In this document: piece by piece, positions 44,081-52,730 of the stretch | How positions within the stretch are numbered: the first letter of the stretch is position 1 | Layout: each line of letters opens with the position of its first letter | Assembly: GCA_002356635.1 (NCBI GenBank) | Contig: CP023454.1 | Span: forward strand, 682,001-746,000 | Reading direction: 5' to 3' | From: Rhodobacteraceae bacterium QY30 | GTDB taxonomy: Bacteria > Pseudomonadota > Alphaproteobacteria > Rhodobacterales > Rhodobacteraceae | Length of the DNA: 64,000 bases | Made by a program: the position numbers and the translations under genes | The notes under the pieces: model-generated | Database searches by the model: none | What the model saw: only the letters and a program-made list of their open reading frames with translations | What the model was told of the DNA's origin: nothing

Positions 44081-44923
44081 ATGACCTATCAAATCCTAGA
44101 TGCGCCCGCGCTCCAGTCCGGCGGGGCTTCGTCGCAGCGCGCCGACGTCCTGCGCCGCCGAAGGGCCGGGGTGGCTTTCGCGCTCAGGCGCTACGGCCTT
44201 CTGGCCGGTTTCCTGGCCCTTTGGCAGATCGGTGCGATGCTGGGTTGGATCAACCCGACCGTCTTTCCGCCGCTGGACCGGATCATCGCCGCAACCTGGA
44301 CCGGCCTTGCCGGGGGCGCCTTGCTGGATGACATCGCCATCAGCCTGCAAAGATCCGGGCTGGCTTATGCCGCTGCCGTGGGCCTGGCGATCCCGCTGGG
44401 TCTGTTCATGGGGCAGATCCGCGCCGTCGAACAGGCCCTGGACCCGATCCTGCAGTTCTTCCGCCAGACCTCGGCCCTGGCGCTTTATCCGGTGTTCATC
44501 CTCCTCCTCGGCCTCGGTGAGGCATCGAAGGTCTTCGTGATCTTCTGGGCCACACTGTTCCCCATCCTGCTGGCCACCATCGGCGGGGTGAAGGAGGTCG
44601 ACCGCAAGCTGATCGAGATGGCCACCAGCTTCGGGGCCCCGCGCGGCACGATCTTCCGCCGTGTGGTCCTGCCCGCCAGCCTGCCCTCGATCTTCGTGGG
44701 CCTGCGCCTGTCGGCCACCACGGCGCTGCTGCTGCTGATCGCGGCCGAGATGATCGGCGCAAACAAGGGCCTGGGGTTCCAGGTGATGAACGCCCAGTAC
44801 AACTTCCAGATCCCGCAGATGTTCGCCGCGATCCTCTTGCTGGCACTGCTGGGCCTGACGGCCAATGCCGCGCTGGTCTGGCTTCAGCGTCGCTTGTGCC
44901 GGTGGGCAGACCTGGCCCGCTGA
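44081..44923 (+). CDS. ABC transporter permease (SsuC-like)
   Basis: The 280-residue inner-membrane protein has about six hydrophobic helices and the EAA-like loop GVKEVDRKLIEMATSFGAPR, which contacts the ATPase. FGAPRGTIFRRVVLPASLPSIF is the family signature. It forms an importer with the downstream binding protein and ATPase. ATG 44081 follows the monooxygenase stop by four bases. Confidence 0.92.
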   Translation: MTYQILDAPALQSGGASSQRADVLRRRRAGVAFALRRYGLLAGFLALWQIGAMLGWINPTVFPPLDRIIAATWTGLAGGALLDDIAISLQRSGLAYAAAVGLAIPLGLFMGQIRAVEQALDPILQFFRQTSALALYPVFILLLGLGEASKVFVIFWATLFPILLATIGGVKEVDRKLIEMATSFGAPRGTIFRRVVLPASLPSIFVGLRLSATTALLLLIAAEMIGANKGLGFQVMNAQYNFQIPQMFAAILLLALLGLTANAALVWLQRRLCRWADLAR

Positions 44924-44949
44924 TCACCATTCCGAAATCTCAAAGGAAC

Positions 44950-45930
44950 ATGACCATGACGATCCATTTCCCCGCCCTTGCGCTTGCCGCCGCGCTGGGC
45001 CTGCCACTCTCTCCGGCCTGGGCCGAGGTGAACATCCGCTATCTTGCCAGCCAGGGCGGCCTTTCGGCCCATGAACTGGCCGCGGAACTCGGCTACTTCG
45101 ACGGTACCGGCATCACGATCGAAAACGTGGGCTATGCCCAAGGTGGACCTGCCTCTCTGGTGGCGCTGGCGGGCGGCAGCGTCGAGGTGGGCTCGGCCGC
45201 CACGGCTGCCGTCCTGAATTCGATCGCTGCCGGGAACGACTTTGTCGCCGCCTACCCCTCGAACGGAATCAACGACGAGGCGCAGTCGATCTTCTACGTC
45301 CTTGACGACAGCCCGATCAGATCGGTCGAGGACATCGTCGGCAAGACCATTGCCGTCAACACGCTTGGCGCGCATCTGGACTATGTCGTCCGCGAGGCGC
45401 TGCATCAGAAGGGCCTGCCCCAGGACAGCGCCAACCTGGTCGTCGTGCCGGGACCGCAGCTGGAACAGGTGCTGCGATCGGGGCAGGTGGACATCTCGGC
45501 CTTTGGCTACTGGCAAACGACCTTCACGGGGGCGGCCTTGCAGAACGGCGGGTTGCGTGCGGTCTTTGATGACACCGACGTTCTGGGCGAGATCGCGGGC
45601 GGCTTCATCGTGCTGCGCCGCGACTGGACGCTGGCCCACCCCGACGAAGCGCGTATTTTCGTCGAGGCGTCGACCCGCGCGCTGGATTACGCGCGCGACA
45701 ATCCCGAAAAGGCCCGGGAGATCATCGCGCGGGTGTTGGCGGAGCGCGGAGAAAACGCCGAAGTCGCCCGGTATTTCGCGGGTTATGGCGTCCGCAAGGG
45801 CGGGCTGCCGGTCGAGCGCGACATCCAGTTCTGGATCGATGTCCTGGAACGGCAGGGCGCGGTGCCGCCGGGCCGGCTTGTGGCGCGCGACATCCTGTTC
45901 TCCACGGGCGACAGCCCGAAAACCAACTGA
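44950..45930 (+). CDS. ABC transporter substrate-binding protein (SsuA-like)
   Basis: The 326-residue precursor has a signal peptide (FPALALAAALGLPLSPAWA) and a mature type 2 periplasmic-binding fold: ELAAELGYFDGTGITIENVGY, SVEVGSAATAAV, and DEAQSIFYVLDDSPI. It is similar to nitrate/sulfonate/taurine-binding proteins, but the ligand is not clear from sequence. AAAGGA precedes ATG 44950. It lies between the permease and the ATPase genes. Confidence 0.9.
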   Translation: MTMTIHFPALALAAALGLPLSPAWAEVNIRYLASQGGLSAHELAAELGYFDGTGITIENVGYAQGGPASLVALAGGSVEVGSAATAAVLNSIAAGNDFVAAYPSNGINDEAQSIFYVLDDSPIRSVEDIVGKTIAVNTLGAHLDYVVREALHQKGLPQDSANLVVVPGPQLEQVLRSGQVDISAFGYWQTTFTGAALQNGGLRAVFDDTDVLGEIAGGFIVLRRDWTLAHPDEARIFVEASTRALDYARDNPEKAREIIARVLAERGENAEVARYFAGYGVRKGGLPVERDIQFWIDVLERQGAVPPGRLVARDILFSTGDSPKTN

Positions 45931-45939
45931 GGCCGGACG

Positions 45940-46710
45940 ATGGACGGGATCGGAACAATCGGCCGCGGAGAGGTCACGGTGCGTGACCTGTCCAAATCCT
46001 TCACACTGAACGGCCGACGCCTCGACGTGCTGCGCAACCTGCACCTGGATGTCCGTGGCGGCGAGGCGCTGGCGATCGTCGGCCCCTCGGGCTGCGGCAA
46101 GACAACGCTTCTGCGGGTGCTGGCCGGACTGGAACGGCCGGACAGCGGCCAGGTGCGGATCGACGGTCAGTCCATGGAAGGAGTGGGCACCGATCGGTCG
46201 GTGATCTTCCAGGAAGCGCGCCTGCTTCCGTGGCTGACCGTCCTGCGCAACGTGGCCTTCGGGCTTGAGGTCCGGGGCGTGACGCGGGCGGAGGCGGACC
46301 GCCGCGCGCGTCATTGCATCCGTCTGGTGGGCCTGGCCGAATTCGAGGCGGCCTATCCCCGCCAGTTGTCCGGGGGCATGGCGCAGCGCGTGGGCATCGC
46401 CCGGGCCCTGGCGGTGCGGCCGCGGATCCTGCTGCTGGACGAACCGCTGGGCGCGCTGGATGCCATGACGAAGCTGACCATGCAGGAAGAGCTGGCCCGC
46501 ATCTGGCGGGAAGAAAAGGTGACGATGATCCTGGTCACGCATGATCTGGAAGAGGCGATCTACCTGGCCGACCGGGTGCTGGTCCTGCCGAAGGACAGGG
46601 GCGATGTGCCGCAGTTGATCGAAATCGACCTTCCGCATCCGCGCGACCGCAGCGCACCGCCCTTCGTCGCGTTGCGCCGGCGCCTGATGGCCGGGTTCGG
46701 TCTGCACTGA
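45940..46710 (+). CDS. ABC transporter ATP-binding protein (SsuB-like)
   Basis: The 256-residue ATPase has Walker A GPSGCGKTTLLRVLAG, the Q-loop VIFQEARLLPWL, the signature LSGGMAQRVGIARAL, and Walker B ILLLDEPLGALDAM. It energises the sulfonate-type importer encoded just upstream. The C-terminus IDLPHPRDRS is usual for nitrate/sulfonate/taurine ATPases. Stop-to-start spacing from the binding protein gene is nine bases. Confidence 0.94.
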   Translation: MDGIGTIGRGEVTVRDLSKSFTLNGRRLDVLRNLHLDVRGGEALAIVGPSGCGKTTLLRVLAGLERPDSGQVRIDGQSMEGVGTDRSVIFQEARLLPWLTVLRNVAFGLEVRGVTRAEADRRARHCIRLVGLAEFEAAYPRQLSGGMAQRVGIARALAVRPRILLLDEPLGALDAMTKLTMQEELARIWREEKVTMILVTHDLEEAIYLADRVLVLPKDRGDVPQLIEIDLPHPRDRSAPPFVALRRRLMAGFGLH

Positions 46711-46888
46711 ATTCGTGGGGGCGCCGGTGCACCGCCGGCGCCTGACGGCGCTGGATTGCCCGGACTGTTGGCTGTGGCCGTCCGGTTGCGTCAAATTGCG
46801 GCCGTTTGTCCATTCTTAAATAACCGTTGATTCCGAAAAACAGCTGAATTATCGGATTTGCACGTTTTATTTGGATTGATTGCAGAAA

Positions 46889-47197
46889 ATGGACCTCGAA
46901 AAGCTGTCTCTGGCAGAACTTACGGATCTTCAGGCTCAGGTGGCGCGCGCGATTATCAGCCACAAGGAACGTCAGAAACGGGAAGCCCTGGCCGAATTGG
47001 AAGAAAGGGCGAAAACTCTGGGCTTTTCCCTGAGCGAACTGGTCGGGGCCGGAACGCAGAACCGCCGACGGACCGCGCGCGACCTTTATGCCAATCCCGA
47101 CAATGCCCTGGAGACCTGGAGCGGGCGGGGACGGCGGCCGCGCTGGATCGCTGCAGCGCTTCAATGCGGCAAGTCCCTGGATGACCTGAAGATCTGA
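46889..47197 (+). CDS. H-NS-like nucleoid protein (HvrA family)
   Basis: The 102-residue protein has an N-terminal coiled coil (LSLAELTDLQAQVARAI, ERQKREALAELEERAKTL) and the C-terminal DNA-binding motif NALETWSGRGRRPRWIAAAL, the H-NS type signature. It binds AT-rich DNA and silences genes. Its own upstream region is AT-rich, unlike most of the window, which is in line with autoregulation. The short form matches HvrA of Rhodobacter. ATG 46889 is preferred over a TTG start at 46880. Confidence 0.92.
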   Translation: MDLEKLSLAELTDLQAQVARAIISHKERQKREALAELEERAKTLGFSLSELVGAGTQNRRRTARDLYANPDNALETWSGRGRRPRWIAAALQCGKSLDDLKI

Positions 47198-47262
47198 TCC
47201 GGGCGTCGCCTTGCCCCCCGGCAGGGCGCGCCTTCAGGCCGAACAGGGCGCGCTTGAATGGC

Positions 47263-47649
47263 TTATTCCCAGGGAGACGGGGGGCGGTCGCGTTCGAACC
47301 GGCTGACCCCGGCAAAGGCCGGCAGCCAGGCTTCGCGCCGAATGGTCCAGAGTTCGTAGGTCGGGCGGAACTGGTCCGGCGCATCCAGCGCGCCCAGGTT
47401 CACCTCGACCTCGTCGCCCGAACGTCCGAACACCGACGATCCGCAGCGGGGGCAGAAATGGCGCCCCTGGAAGGCGCGGGTCCGGCCCCGGATCGTGACG
47501 GCAGAGGCCGGAAACACCGCCGAGGCATGGAACAGCGCGCCGTGGTGCTTGCGGCAGTCAAGGCAGTGGCAAAGGCCAACGCGGTCGGGCTGGCCGGTGG
47601 CCGTGAGCCGGACATCGCCGCACAGGCAGCCGCCGGCATATTCGTCCAT
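47263..47649 (-). CDS. GFA-family zinc protein
   Basis: The 128-residue protein has the zinc-binding cysteines of the GFA fold: CLCGDVRL, CHCLDCRKHHG, and CPRCGSSVF, and the later segment EVNLGALDAPDQFRPTYE with the ELWT turn. Family members are named for glutathione-dependent formaldehyde activation but most lack proven activity. ATG 47649 has AAGGA nine bases upstream; 47658 is too close to it. It is a second GFA gene in this window. Confidence 0.88.
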   Translation of the reverse strand: MDEYAGGCLCGDVRLTATGQPDRVGLCHCLDCRKHHGALFHASAVFPASAVTIRGRTRAFQGRHFCPRCGSSVFGRSGDEVEVNLGALDAPDQFRPTYELWTIRREAWLPAFAGVSRFERDRPPSPWE

Positions 47650-47720
47650 GGGGCACATTCCTTTTGCAGGGGCGGGTTGCAGCGATCATCCTGCACCCGA
47701 TTGCCCACCCCGGCCAGTCG

Positions 47721-48188
47721 CTATCGCGCCGCCCGCGCCATCCTGTCCGAACGGGGGGCGGGCCCCGTCGCGGGATGAAGTTTTCCGAATTCCCGCATCG
47801 CCCGGCCTTCTTCGGCCCGGCCCGCGCCGGCCAGGTGGATCCCCGCATCCCGAAGCTTCATCAGCGCCGAAAGGAACGCGAGGTCGATTTTCCAGACAGC
47901 GGATTTCGCCAGGTCCGGCCGCATCAGGACCGTTCGGATCGAGGCGATCTGCTCTTGCCGGATCTGCCGCTGCGCGTGGCAGAACAGCAGTTCCTCATTG
48001 AGATTGCGCAGCGCCCCCCGGGCTTCGCAGGTGTCGGAAGAGGTGCATTCCGCGTCAAGCCCCTGCAACCGGGACTGGCAGTCGTCCATCGCGGCCACCA
48101 GTTCCTCATGCAGACGGGTCGCCGCGTTCAGGGCCAGCAACAGCATGGCCTTCAGTTCGTCGGATCGGACAGTCAGGTTTTCGGTCAT
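47721..48188 (-). CDS. Hypothetical helical protein
   Basis: The 155-residue protein is mainly helical, with LKAMLLLALNAATRLHEELVAAM, then four Cys in the CTSSDTCEAR and LLFCHAQ segments. The C-terminus is basic. No signal peptide is seen and no family is recognised. AGGAG precedes ATG 48188, which is preferred over an upstream in-frame ATG. It is a minus-strand neighbour of two other small hypothetical genes at 48343 and 48602. Confidence 0.65.
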   Translation of the reverse strand: MTENLTVRSDELKAMLLLALNAATRLHEELVAAMDDCQSRLQGLDAECTSSDTCEARGALRNLNEELLFCHAQRQIRQEQIASIRTVLMRPDLAKSAVWKIDLAFLSALMKLRDAGIHLAGAGRAEEGRAMREFGKLHPATGPAPRSDRMARAAR

Positions 48189-48342
48189 CGAAGCTCCTGT
48201 AAGGCTTCCGGCGGGTTCCCCATCTTGCCGAAGGTTGCACCTGTGTCGGGACATACCGCGCCAGACTTGCGAAAAAGAAGGTGCCGGCGCCCACCCTGGA
48301 GAGATCGGGCGCCGGCGGGTCGACATGGCTGGCCGAACGGGG

Positions 48343-48576
48343 TCAGGCCAGCTTGTCGAAACTCAGGTTCTGCAGATCGCCGGCGGCCGCGGGGCGGTCG
48401 GGGTGGTGCAGGTGCCGGGCCAGAAGGAACACCAGCAGCGCCAGGACAAACCCGATCTGGCCGGACACGGCATAGACCAGCAGAAGTTGCAGAAACGTCC
48501 CGCCGATCAGGATGGCCCACAGAACACTGCCCAGCAAGGCCAGCGGAATCCCGACAATGATCGCTGCAAACGCCAT
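48343..48576 (-). CDS. Small two-helix membrane protein
   Basis: The 77-residue protein has two long hydrophobic stretches, about residues 3-28 and 30-52, separated by a short loop, then a basic/polar tail (LARHLHHPDRPAAAG). It looks like a small inner-membrane hairpin protein, of no recognised family. No strong Shine-Dalgarno is visible. It follows the gene at 48602..48838 by 25 bases and may be cotranscribed with it. Confidence 0.65.
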   Translation of the reverse strand: MAFAAIIVGIPLALLGSVLWAILIGGTFLQLLLVYAVSGQIGFVLALLVFLLARHLHHPDRPAAAGDLQNLSFDKLA

Positions 48577-48601
48577 TTCATTCGCCCCTTGTTCCCAGGT
48601 T

Positions 48602-48838
48602 TCAATCGGCCGTCCGGCGGGACGCGGCCGGCGGGCGGCCGGCGATCCAGCGGATGATGGATGCGGAAAGCAGCCGGTAGGCGCTTTTCGCAGGCGGCGT
48701 CTGCCGGTCGGCTGCAAGGCTGCGCCGGCTGACGAACTCTGGCCGCGCGCTGTCTGCGGGGCGGGCGGTCACGGCCTTGCCATGGATTTCCAGTGCCTTG
48801 ATCCGGCCCTGCCGGGCAGTGATCGCCAGAGTTGTCAT
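48602..48838 (-). CDS. Small basic hypothetical protein
   Basis: The 78-residue protein is basic, with an N-terminal strand pattern (LAITARQGRIKALEIHG) and a C-terminal KSAYRLLSASIIRWIAGRPP segment. No domain is recognised. Coding use is compatible with neighbours but the gene is short. It lies directly downstream of the AT-rich region with the FNR-type box, 86 bases from the box to its ATG, so it may be oxygen-regulated. Confidence 0.55.
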   Translation of the reverse strand: MTTLAITARQGRIKALEIHGKAVTARPADSARPEFVSRRSLAADRQTPPAKSAYRLLSASIIRWIAGRPPAASRRTAD

Positions 48839-49277
48839 GATTGACCCACCACAATTTTTTGTCGTTGCGGCCAAGGGTTAATTCTGGAATGAGTTTGGAA
48901 ATTGAAACAAATATGAAAAGAAATTGACATATATCAATCGGTAATTCTTAATTAAGTCACAATCCAAAGTTGTATTCCCGTGCTCCTTTTCGGGAAATTC
49001 CCGCCTTTATTGGGGAAATTGCCTTCGCCTCTGCGCGAGCGGCTGGACCGCCCGTTTTTGTGATCACACCCTTCGGCAGCAAAGGACTCAGCCGGTTTTC
49101 CGAACGCGGCCGCGTCTGCGGAAAACTGGTGTACACTCGGCATCTTCGGGGAGTCGCGCGACCCCGGGTGCAAGATCCGGGTTGGCGCTGCGCCCCGTTG
49201 CGGACGGGACCATCCTTGCCAGTGCCGTCCGGTCGCCTGACGCCTGCCGTCCATCCATGCGCGAAAGGAGAAGGACC
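48839..49277. other. 439-base intergenic region with AT-rich part
   Basis: No credible gene is seen. The left third (48850-48965) is far richer in A and T than the rest of the window. It includes AATTTTTTG and a 14-base FNR-like palindrome. The right part returns to high GC. It separates the divergent small-gene unit from an FMN reductase gene at 49278. Confidence 0.7.
48924..48937. promoter_or_regulatory. FNR/Anr-type box
   Basis: TTGACATATATCAA matches the FNR consensus TTGAT-N4-ATCAA at nine of the ten specified bases. It lies in the AT-rich gap, 86 bases from the minus-strand ATG at 48838 and about 340 bases from the plus-strand ATG at 49278, so the minus-strand genes are the likelier targets. 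Confidence 0.6.
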
Positions 49278-49850
49278 ATGACACAATACAAGGTCGGTTA
49301 TTTCGTCGGAAGCCTTGCCACCGAGTCCATCAATCGCAAGCTTGCCAAGGCGCTGGTCAGGCTCGCGCCGGAAAACCTCGAGATGTCCGAGATCCCGTTC
49401 CGGGACTTGCCGATCTACAGCTATGATTACGATGCCGATTTTCCGCAGGTCGCCCGCGACTTCAAGGCTGCCATCGCCGGGGTCGATGCCGTGCTGTTCG
49501 TCACGCCGGAATACAACCGCTCGATCCCGGGCGGCCTGAAGAACGCCATTGACTGGGCCAGCCGCCCCTACGGCCAGAATGCCTTCACGCGGAAACCCTC
49601 CGCGATCATCGGAACCTCGCCCGGCGCGATCGGCACGGCGGTCGGCCAGCAGCACCTGAAAAGCATCCTCAGCTTCTGCAACTCGCCGCTGATGAACGCC
49701 GTCGAAGCCTACATCCAGTTCAAGCCCGGCCTCATTTCGGACGACGGCGATGTCAGCGTCGCGGCGACCGAGACGTTCCTGAGCAACTACATGGCGGAAT
49801 TCAGCAACTTCATCGGCCGTGTCCTGACCGTCTTTCCACGGCAGCCCTGA
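49278..49850 (+). CDS. NADPH-dependent FMN reductase family (ChrR/azoreductase-like)
   Basis: The 190-residue flavodoxin-like enzyme begins KVGYFVGSLATESINRKLAK, has LFVTPEYNRSIPGGLKNAIDW and IIGTSPGAIGTAVGQQHLK, the signature of NAD(P)H:quinone/azo/chromate reductases. It reduces quinones or other electron acceptors using FMN. GAAAGGAGAAGGA precedes ATG 49278. The upstream AT-rich gap lies about 310 bases away. Physiological substrate unknown. Confidence 0.9.
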   Translation: MTQYKVGYFVGSLATESINRKLAKALVRLAPENLEMSEIPFRDLPIYSYDYDADFPQVARDFKAAIAGVDAVLFVTPEYNRSIPGGLKNAIDWASRPYGQNAFTRKPSAIIGTSPGAIGTAVGQQHLKSILSFCNSPLMNAVEAYIQFKPGLISDDGDVSVAATETFLSNYMAEFSNFIGRVLTVFPRQP

Positions 49851-49887
49851 TCTGCACCGGCCGGCGGCGCACCCCGCCGGACCGGCT

Positions 49888-50430
49888 TCAGCTGTCCTTG
49901 CGTTTCATCAGGTCGGCCAGGTTGGCGAAGGGGCGCAAATCTTCGTCCCGAAGGGCGGATTTTCCCGGTTCGGTCACCTGAACCTCGCCCAGTTCCGCAC
50001 CCGGAGCACGCGGATACAGCGGCAGCGCCAGCGCCAGCGCCTCGGTCATCACCTGGCCCACGTCAATGACCGAGGGCAGGGGCTCGACCGTGTCATCCTC
50101 GGGCATCTCGACTTCGTCGCCTTCGGGTTCGGGCATTTCGGCCAGGTAGCGGCGCGTCACTTCATCCGTGATGTCGGCCGTCACGGGGGCCAGCGTCACC
50201 ACGCAAGGCTGCACCACACGGGCGCTGAGATGTCCCGTCAGATGCCAGTCGCCGCGGCCGACCGGGCGCAGTTCGCCGGTGAAGCTGGCCTCGGGCAGGT
50301 CCAGCAGGTCCAGATCGGCGGCGATGGCCGCCCGTTCGGCCGCATTGGGGGCCAGGGTGAAGCGGGTGGGCTTCCGGCCGGCCAGATCGGCGGTGCGGAA
50401 CGGGTGAGAGAAGGGGGGCTTCGGTGTCAT
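49888..50430 (-). CDS. YceD/DUF177 family protein
   Basis: The 180-residue protein has the DUF177 pattern: LTGHLSARVVQPCVVTLAPV in the middle and VIDVGQVMTEALALALPLYPRAPG near the C-terminus. YceD homologues affect 23S rRNA accumulation and are often near rpmF. The gene for L32 is not adjacent here. It is divergent from the BamE gene. Confidence 0.88.
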   Translation of the reverse strand: MTPKPPFSHPFRTADLAGRKPTRFTLAPNAAERAAIAADLDLLDLPEASFTGELRPVGRGDWHLTGHLSARVVQPCVVTLAPVTADITDEVTRRYLAEMPEPEGDEVEMPEDDTVEPLPSVIDVGQVMTEALALALPLYPRAPGAELGEVQVTEPGKSALRDEDLRPFANLADLMKRKDS

Positions 50431-50582
50431 GGCTGGACCCTTGGAGGGGGAGGGAAACTGCCGCCTGCCGTCGGGCGGGATCGGCGCTGGGATGGGGCCG
50501 GGGCCGTTCTGGTCCTTGAAGGACGGTGCAGCAATGTTGTAAGCGGGATAAAAGGCTTCCGGGCGAGAGACAAGAGGGTAGG

Positions 50583-51038
50583 ATGGGCAGGCTGGTTTCC
50601 GGGATGCGCCGCGGTGCGCTGACCCTCATGCTCGTTCTGGCGGCGGCCTGTGCGCCCGTCTATCGCAATCACGGCTACGTGCCGCTGGAAAGCGAACTGG
50701 CCGACGTGAAGGTCGGCGAATCCACCAAGCAGGACGTTGCCGATTTCATCGGCCGACCCTCCTCGGTCGGCATGATGACCGACGGCGGCTGGTATTACGT
50801 CGGATCCCGCTTCAAGTCCTATGGCGTCTACGAGGACCGCGAGGTCGACCGGCAGGTCGTCGCGGTCAGCTTCGACGACAAGGGAATCGTGTCGAACGTC
50901 GAACGCTTTGGCCTGGACAAGGGCCGGGTGATCGTGATCTCGCGCCGGGTCACCGCCAGCAACATCAAGAGCGTGGGCTTCCTGCGTCAGCTGATGGGCA
51001 ACCTGGGCCGGATCTCGGCCGCCAACCTGGTCGAGTGA
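50583..51038 (+). CDS. bamE: Outer membrane assembly lipoprotein BamE (SmpA/OmlA)
   Basis: The 151-residue precursor has a lipoprotein signal with lipobox LAAAC, and the BamE fold: LADVKVGESTKQDVADFIG, PSSVGMMTDGGWYYVGSR, and VVAVSFDDKGIVSNVERF. It serves outer-membrane protein assembly in the BAM complex. ATG 50583 is chosen by the signal peptide. It is divergent from YceD, an arrangement usual in alphaproteobacteria. Confidence 0.92.
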   Translation: MGRLVSGMRRGALTLMLVLAAACAPVYRNHGYVPLESELADVKVGESTKQDVADFIGRPSSVGMMTDGGWYYVGSRFKSYGVYEDREVDRQVVAVSFDDKGIVSNVERFGLDKGRVIVISRRVTASNIKSVGFLRQLMGNLGRISAANLVE

Positions 51039-51088
51039 CCCGGCGCGCCCGTTCAAGGCCGCAGACCCGGCGCTGACCGGAACCGCGG

Positions 51089-51517
51089 TCATTTCGGGAT
51101 GTGACGCAGCGCGACGCCATTGATGCAGTAGCGCAGTCCCGTGGGCGGCGGGCCGTCGTCGAAGACATGGCCCAGATGCGCGTCACAGGCCGCGCAGCGC
51201 ACTTCGGTCCGGCACATGCACCAGCTCCGATCCTCGACCTGCTTCAGACGGTCGGACGCCAGCGGGGCCGAGAAGGCCGGCCACCCGTAGCAGCCGCGAT
51301 CGAATTTCGCGGTCCAGTCGAACAGCTCCGCCTCGCAGCAGACGCAGCAATAGGTGGCTGGGCCGGCGGGGAAGTCATCATGGGTGAAGGGCCGTTCGGT
51401 CCCGCCCTGGCGCGTCACCCGGTAGGCCAGCTCTCCCAGCCGGGCGCGCCATTCGGTATCGCTGAGCGCCGGGATGCGATGGGAAGGTGTCACAGCTTTG
51501 TCTCCGATCCATGTCAT
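51089..51517 (-). CDS. msrB: Peptide-methionine (R)-S-oxide reductase
   Basis: The 142-residue enzyme reduces methionine-R-sulfoxide. It has two zinc CxxC pairs (CCVCC, CAAC), the GWPAFSAP segment, and the catalytic Cys in [14 protein letters not shown]. The family end normally has FCVNSASL; Gly in place of Ser is unusual but the Cys is intact. GTG 51493 is an alternative start. Confidence 0.92.
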   Translation of the reverse strand: MTWIGDKAVTPSHRIPALSDTEWRARLGELAYRVTRQGGTERPFTHDDFPAGPATYCCVCCEAELFDWTAKFDRGCYGWPAFSAPLASDRLKQVEDRSWCMCRTEVRCAACDAHLGHVFDDGPPPTGLRYCINGVALRHIPK

Positions 51518-51593
51518 GATGACGTCATCAAGGGTTCGGCATTATCGTCCTTCGCATGTAGGATCGCCTGCGGGCGATGCCAAGGCAGGCGCG

Positions 51594-52397
51594 ATGGGGT
51601 TGTCGGCACGGAGCCAGGGCATGGAGCAGATGCAACGCGGACGCTACCGCGCGCGACTGGGCGCCGGGGCGGAGGACCTGAGGCGGGCGCAGGCGCTGCG
51701 CTGGCTGTGCTTCCGCGCGCGGGGCGAAGACGCGCCCGCGGACGGCGCGCGGCTGGACGCCGATGCCTTTGACGCCCTCTGCCATCACGCGCTGATCGAG
51801 GATGCCGCGACGGGAACGCTGGTCGCCTGTTTCCGCGTCATGCGCTTTGACAGCGGCGCCGGGGTGGGGCGCAGCTATTCGGCGCAGTATTACGACCTGG
51901 ACCGTCTGGCGTCGCACCCCGGGCCCCTTGTCGAACTGGGCCGGTTCTGCCTGCATCCGGCCTGGTCGGATCCGCATATCCTGCGCCTGGCCTGGGCCTT
52001 TCTGACGGCTATGGTCCAGACATTCCGGGCGGATGTGCTGTTTGGCTGTTCGTCTTTCGCCGGGACCGACTGGGACCCCTACCGCGATGCCTTCGGCCTG
52101 CTGCGTGAACGACACCTGGCACCGCGCCGCTGGCGGCCGCGGATCAAGGCGCCGCAGGTCATCCGGTTTGCCCGGCGGCTGCGGCTGTTCAACCCCGACC
52201 GGGCGCGCGCCCTGTCGGGGATGCCGCCCTTGTTGCGCAGTTACCTGGCGCTGGGTGGCTGGGTCAGCGACCATGCGGTGATCGACCGCGACCTGAACAC
52301 GCTGCATGTCTTTACCGCGGTCGAGGTGGGGGCCATGCCCCGCCGCCGCGCCAGCAGCCTGCGTCTCTTGGCCCAGGGCGCGCCGGACCCGGCCTGA
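51594..52397 (+). CDS. olsB: L-ornithine N-alpha-acyltransferase (OlsB-like)
   Basis: The 267-residue protein has the OlsB/hemolysin-family pattern: RYRARLGAGAEDLRRAQALR, FDALCHHALIEDAATGTLV, then LVELGRFCLHPAW and VLFGCSSFAGTD. OlsB makes lyso-ornithine lipid from ornithine and an acyl-ACP. No olsA (the second acyltransferase) is beside it. ATG 51621 is an alternative start. The following stretch carries tRNA genes. Confidence 0.85.
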   Translation: MGLSARSQGMEQMQRGRYRARLGAGAEDLRRAQALRWLCFRARGEDAPADGARLDADAFDALCHHALIEDAATGTLVACFRVMRFDSGAGVGRSYSAQYYDLDRLASHPGPLVELGRFCLHPAWSDPHILRLAWAFLTAMVQTFRADVLFGCSSFAGTDWDPYRDAFGLLRERHLAPRRWRPRIKAPQVIRFARRLRLFNPDRARALSGMPPLLRSYLALGGWVSDHAVIDRDLNTLHVFTAVEVGAMPRRRASSLRLLAQGAPDPA

Positions 52398-52527
52398 ACT
52401 CAGGTCTGGCCGCGCCAAAAGTACGGGAAAAAGCGACGCAAGCCCGAAGCGGCGGCTTGACGGCGCCGGGCGATGACCCTATGAACCCCTCCACGCGTCC
52501 GGGGCAGCGATCCGGGACGAGAGATGC

Positions 52528-52604
52528 GCGGTTGTAGCTCAGTCGGTTAGAGTACCGGCCTGTCACGCCGGGGGTCGCGGGTTCGAGCCCCGTCAACCGC
52601 GCCA
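52528..52604 (+). tRNA. tRNA-Asp (GTC), copy 1
   Basis: A 77-base tRNA: acceptor GCGGTTG/CAACCGC, D arm, anticodon loop CTGTCAC with GTC, T arm GCGGG-TTCGAGC-CCCGT and encoded CCA. It is identical to copy 2 at 52654. Confidence 0.97.
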
Positions 52605-52653
52605 TCCTCTCCTTCGCTGTCCGCGTTGCGTATCGCCTATCAGGCACCCATGC

Positions 52654-52730
52654 GCGGTTGTAGCTCAGTCGGTTAGAGTACCGGCCTGTCACGCCGGGGG
52701 TCGCGGGTTCGAGCCCCGTCAACCGCGCCA
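52654..52730 (+). tRNA. tRNA-Asp (GTC), copy 2
   Basis: Identical in all 77 bases to the tRNA-Asp at 52528, after a 49-base spacer. The five bases before each copy (ATGCG-like) are also shared. Both are probably transcribed together. Confidence 0.97.
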
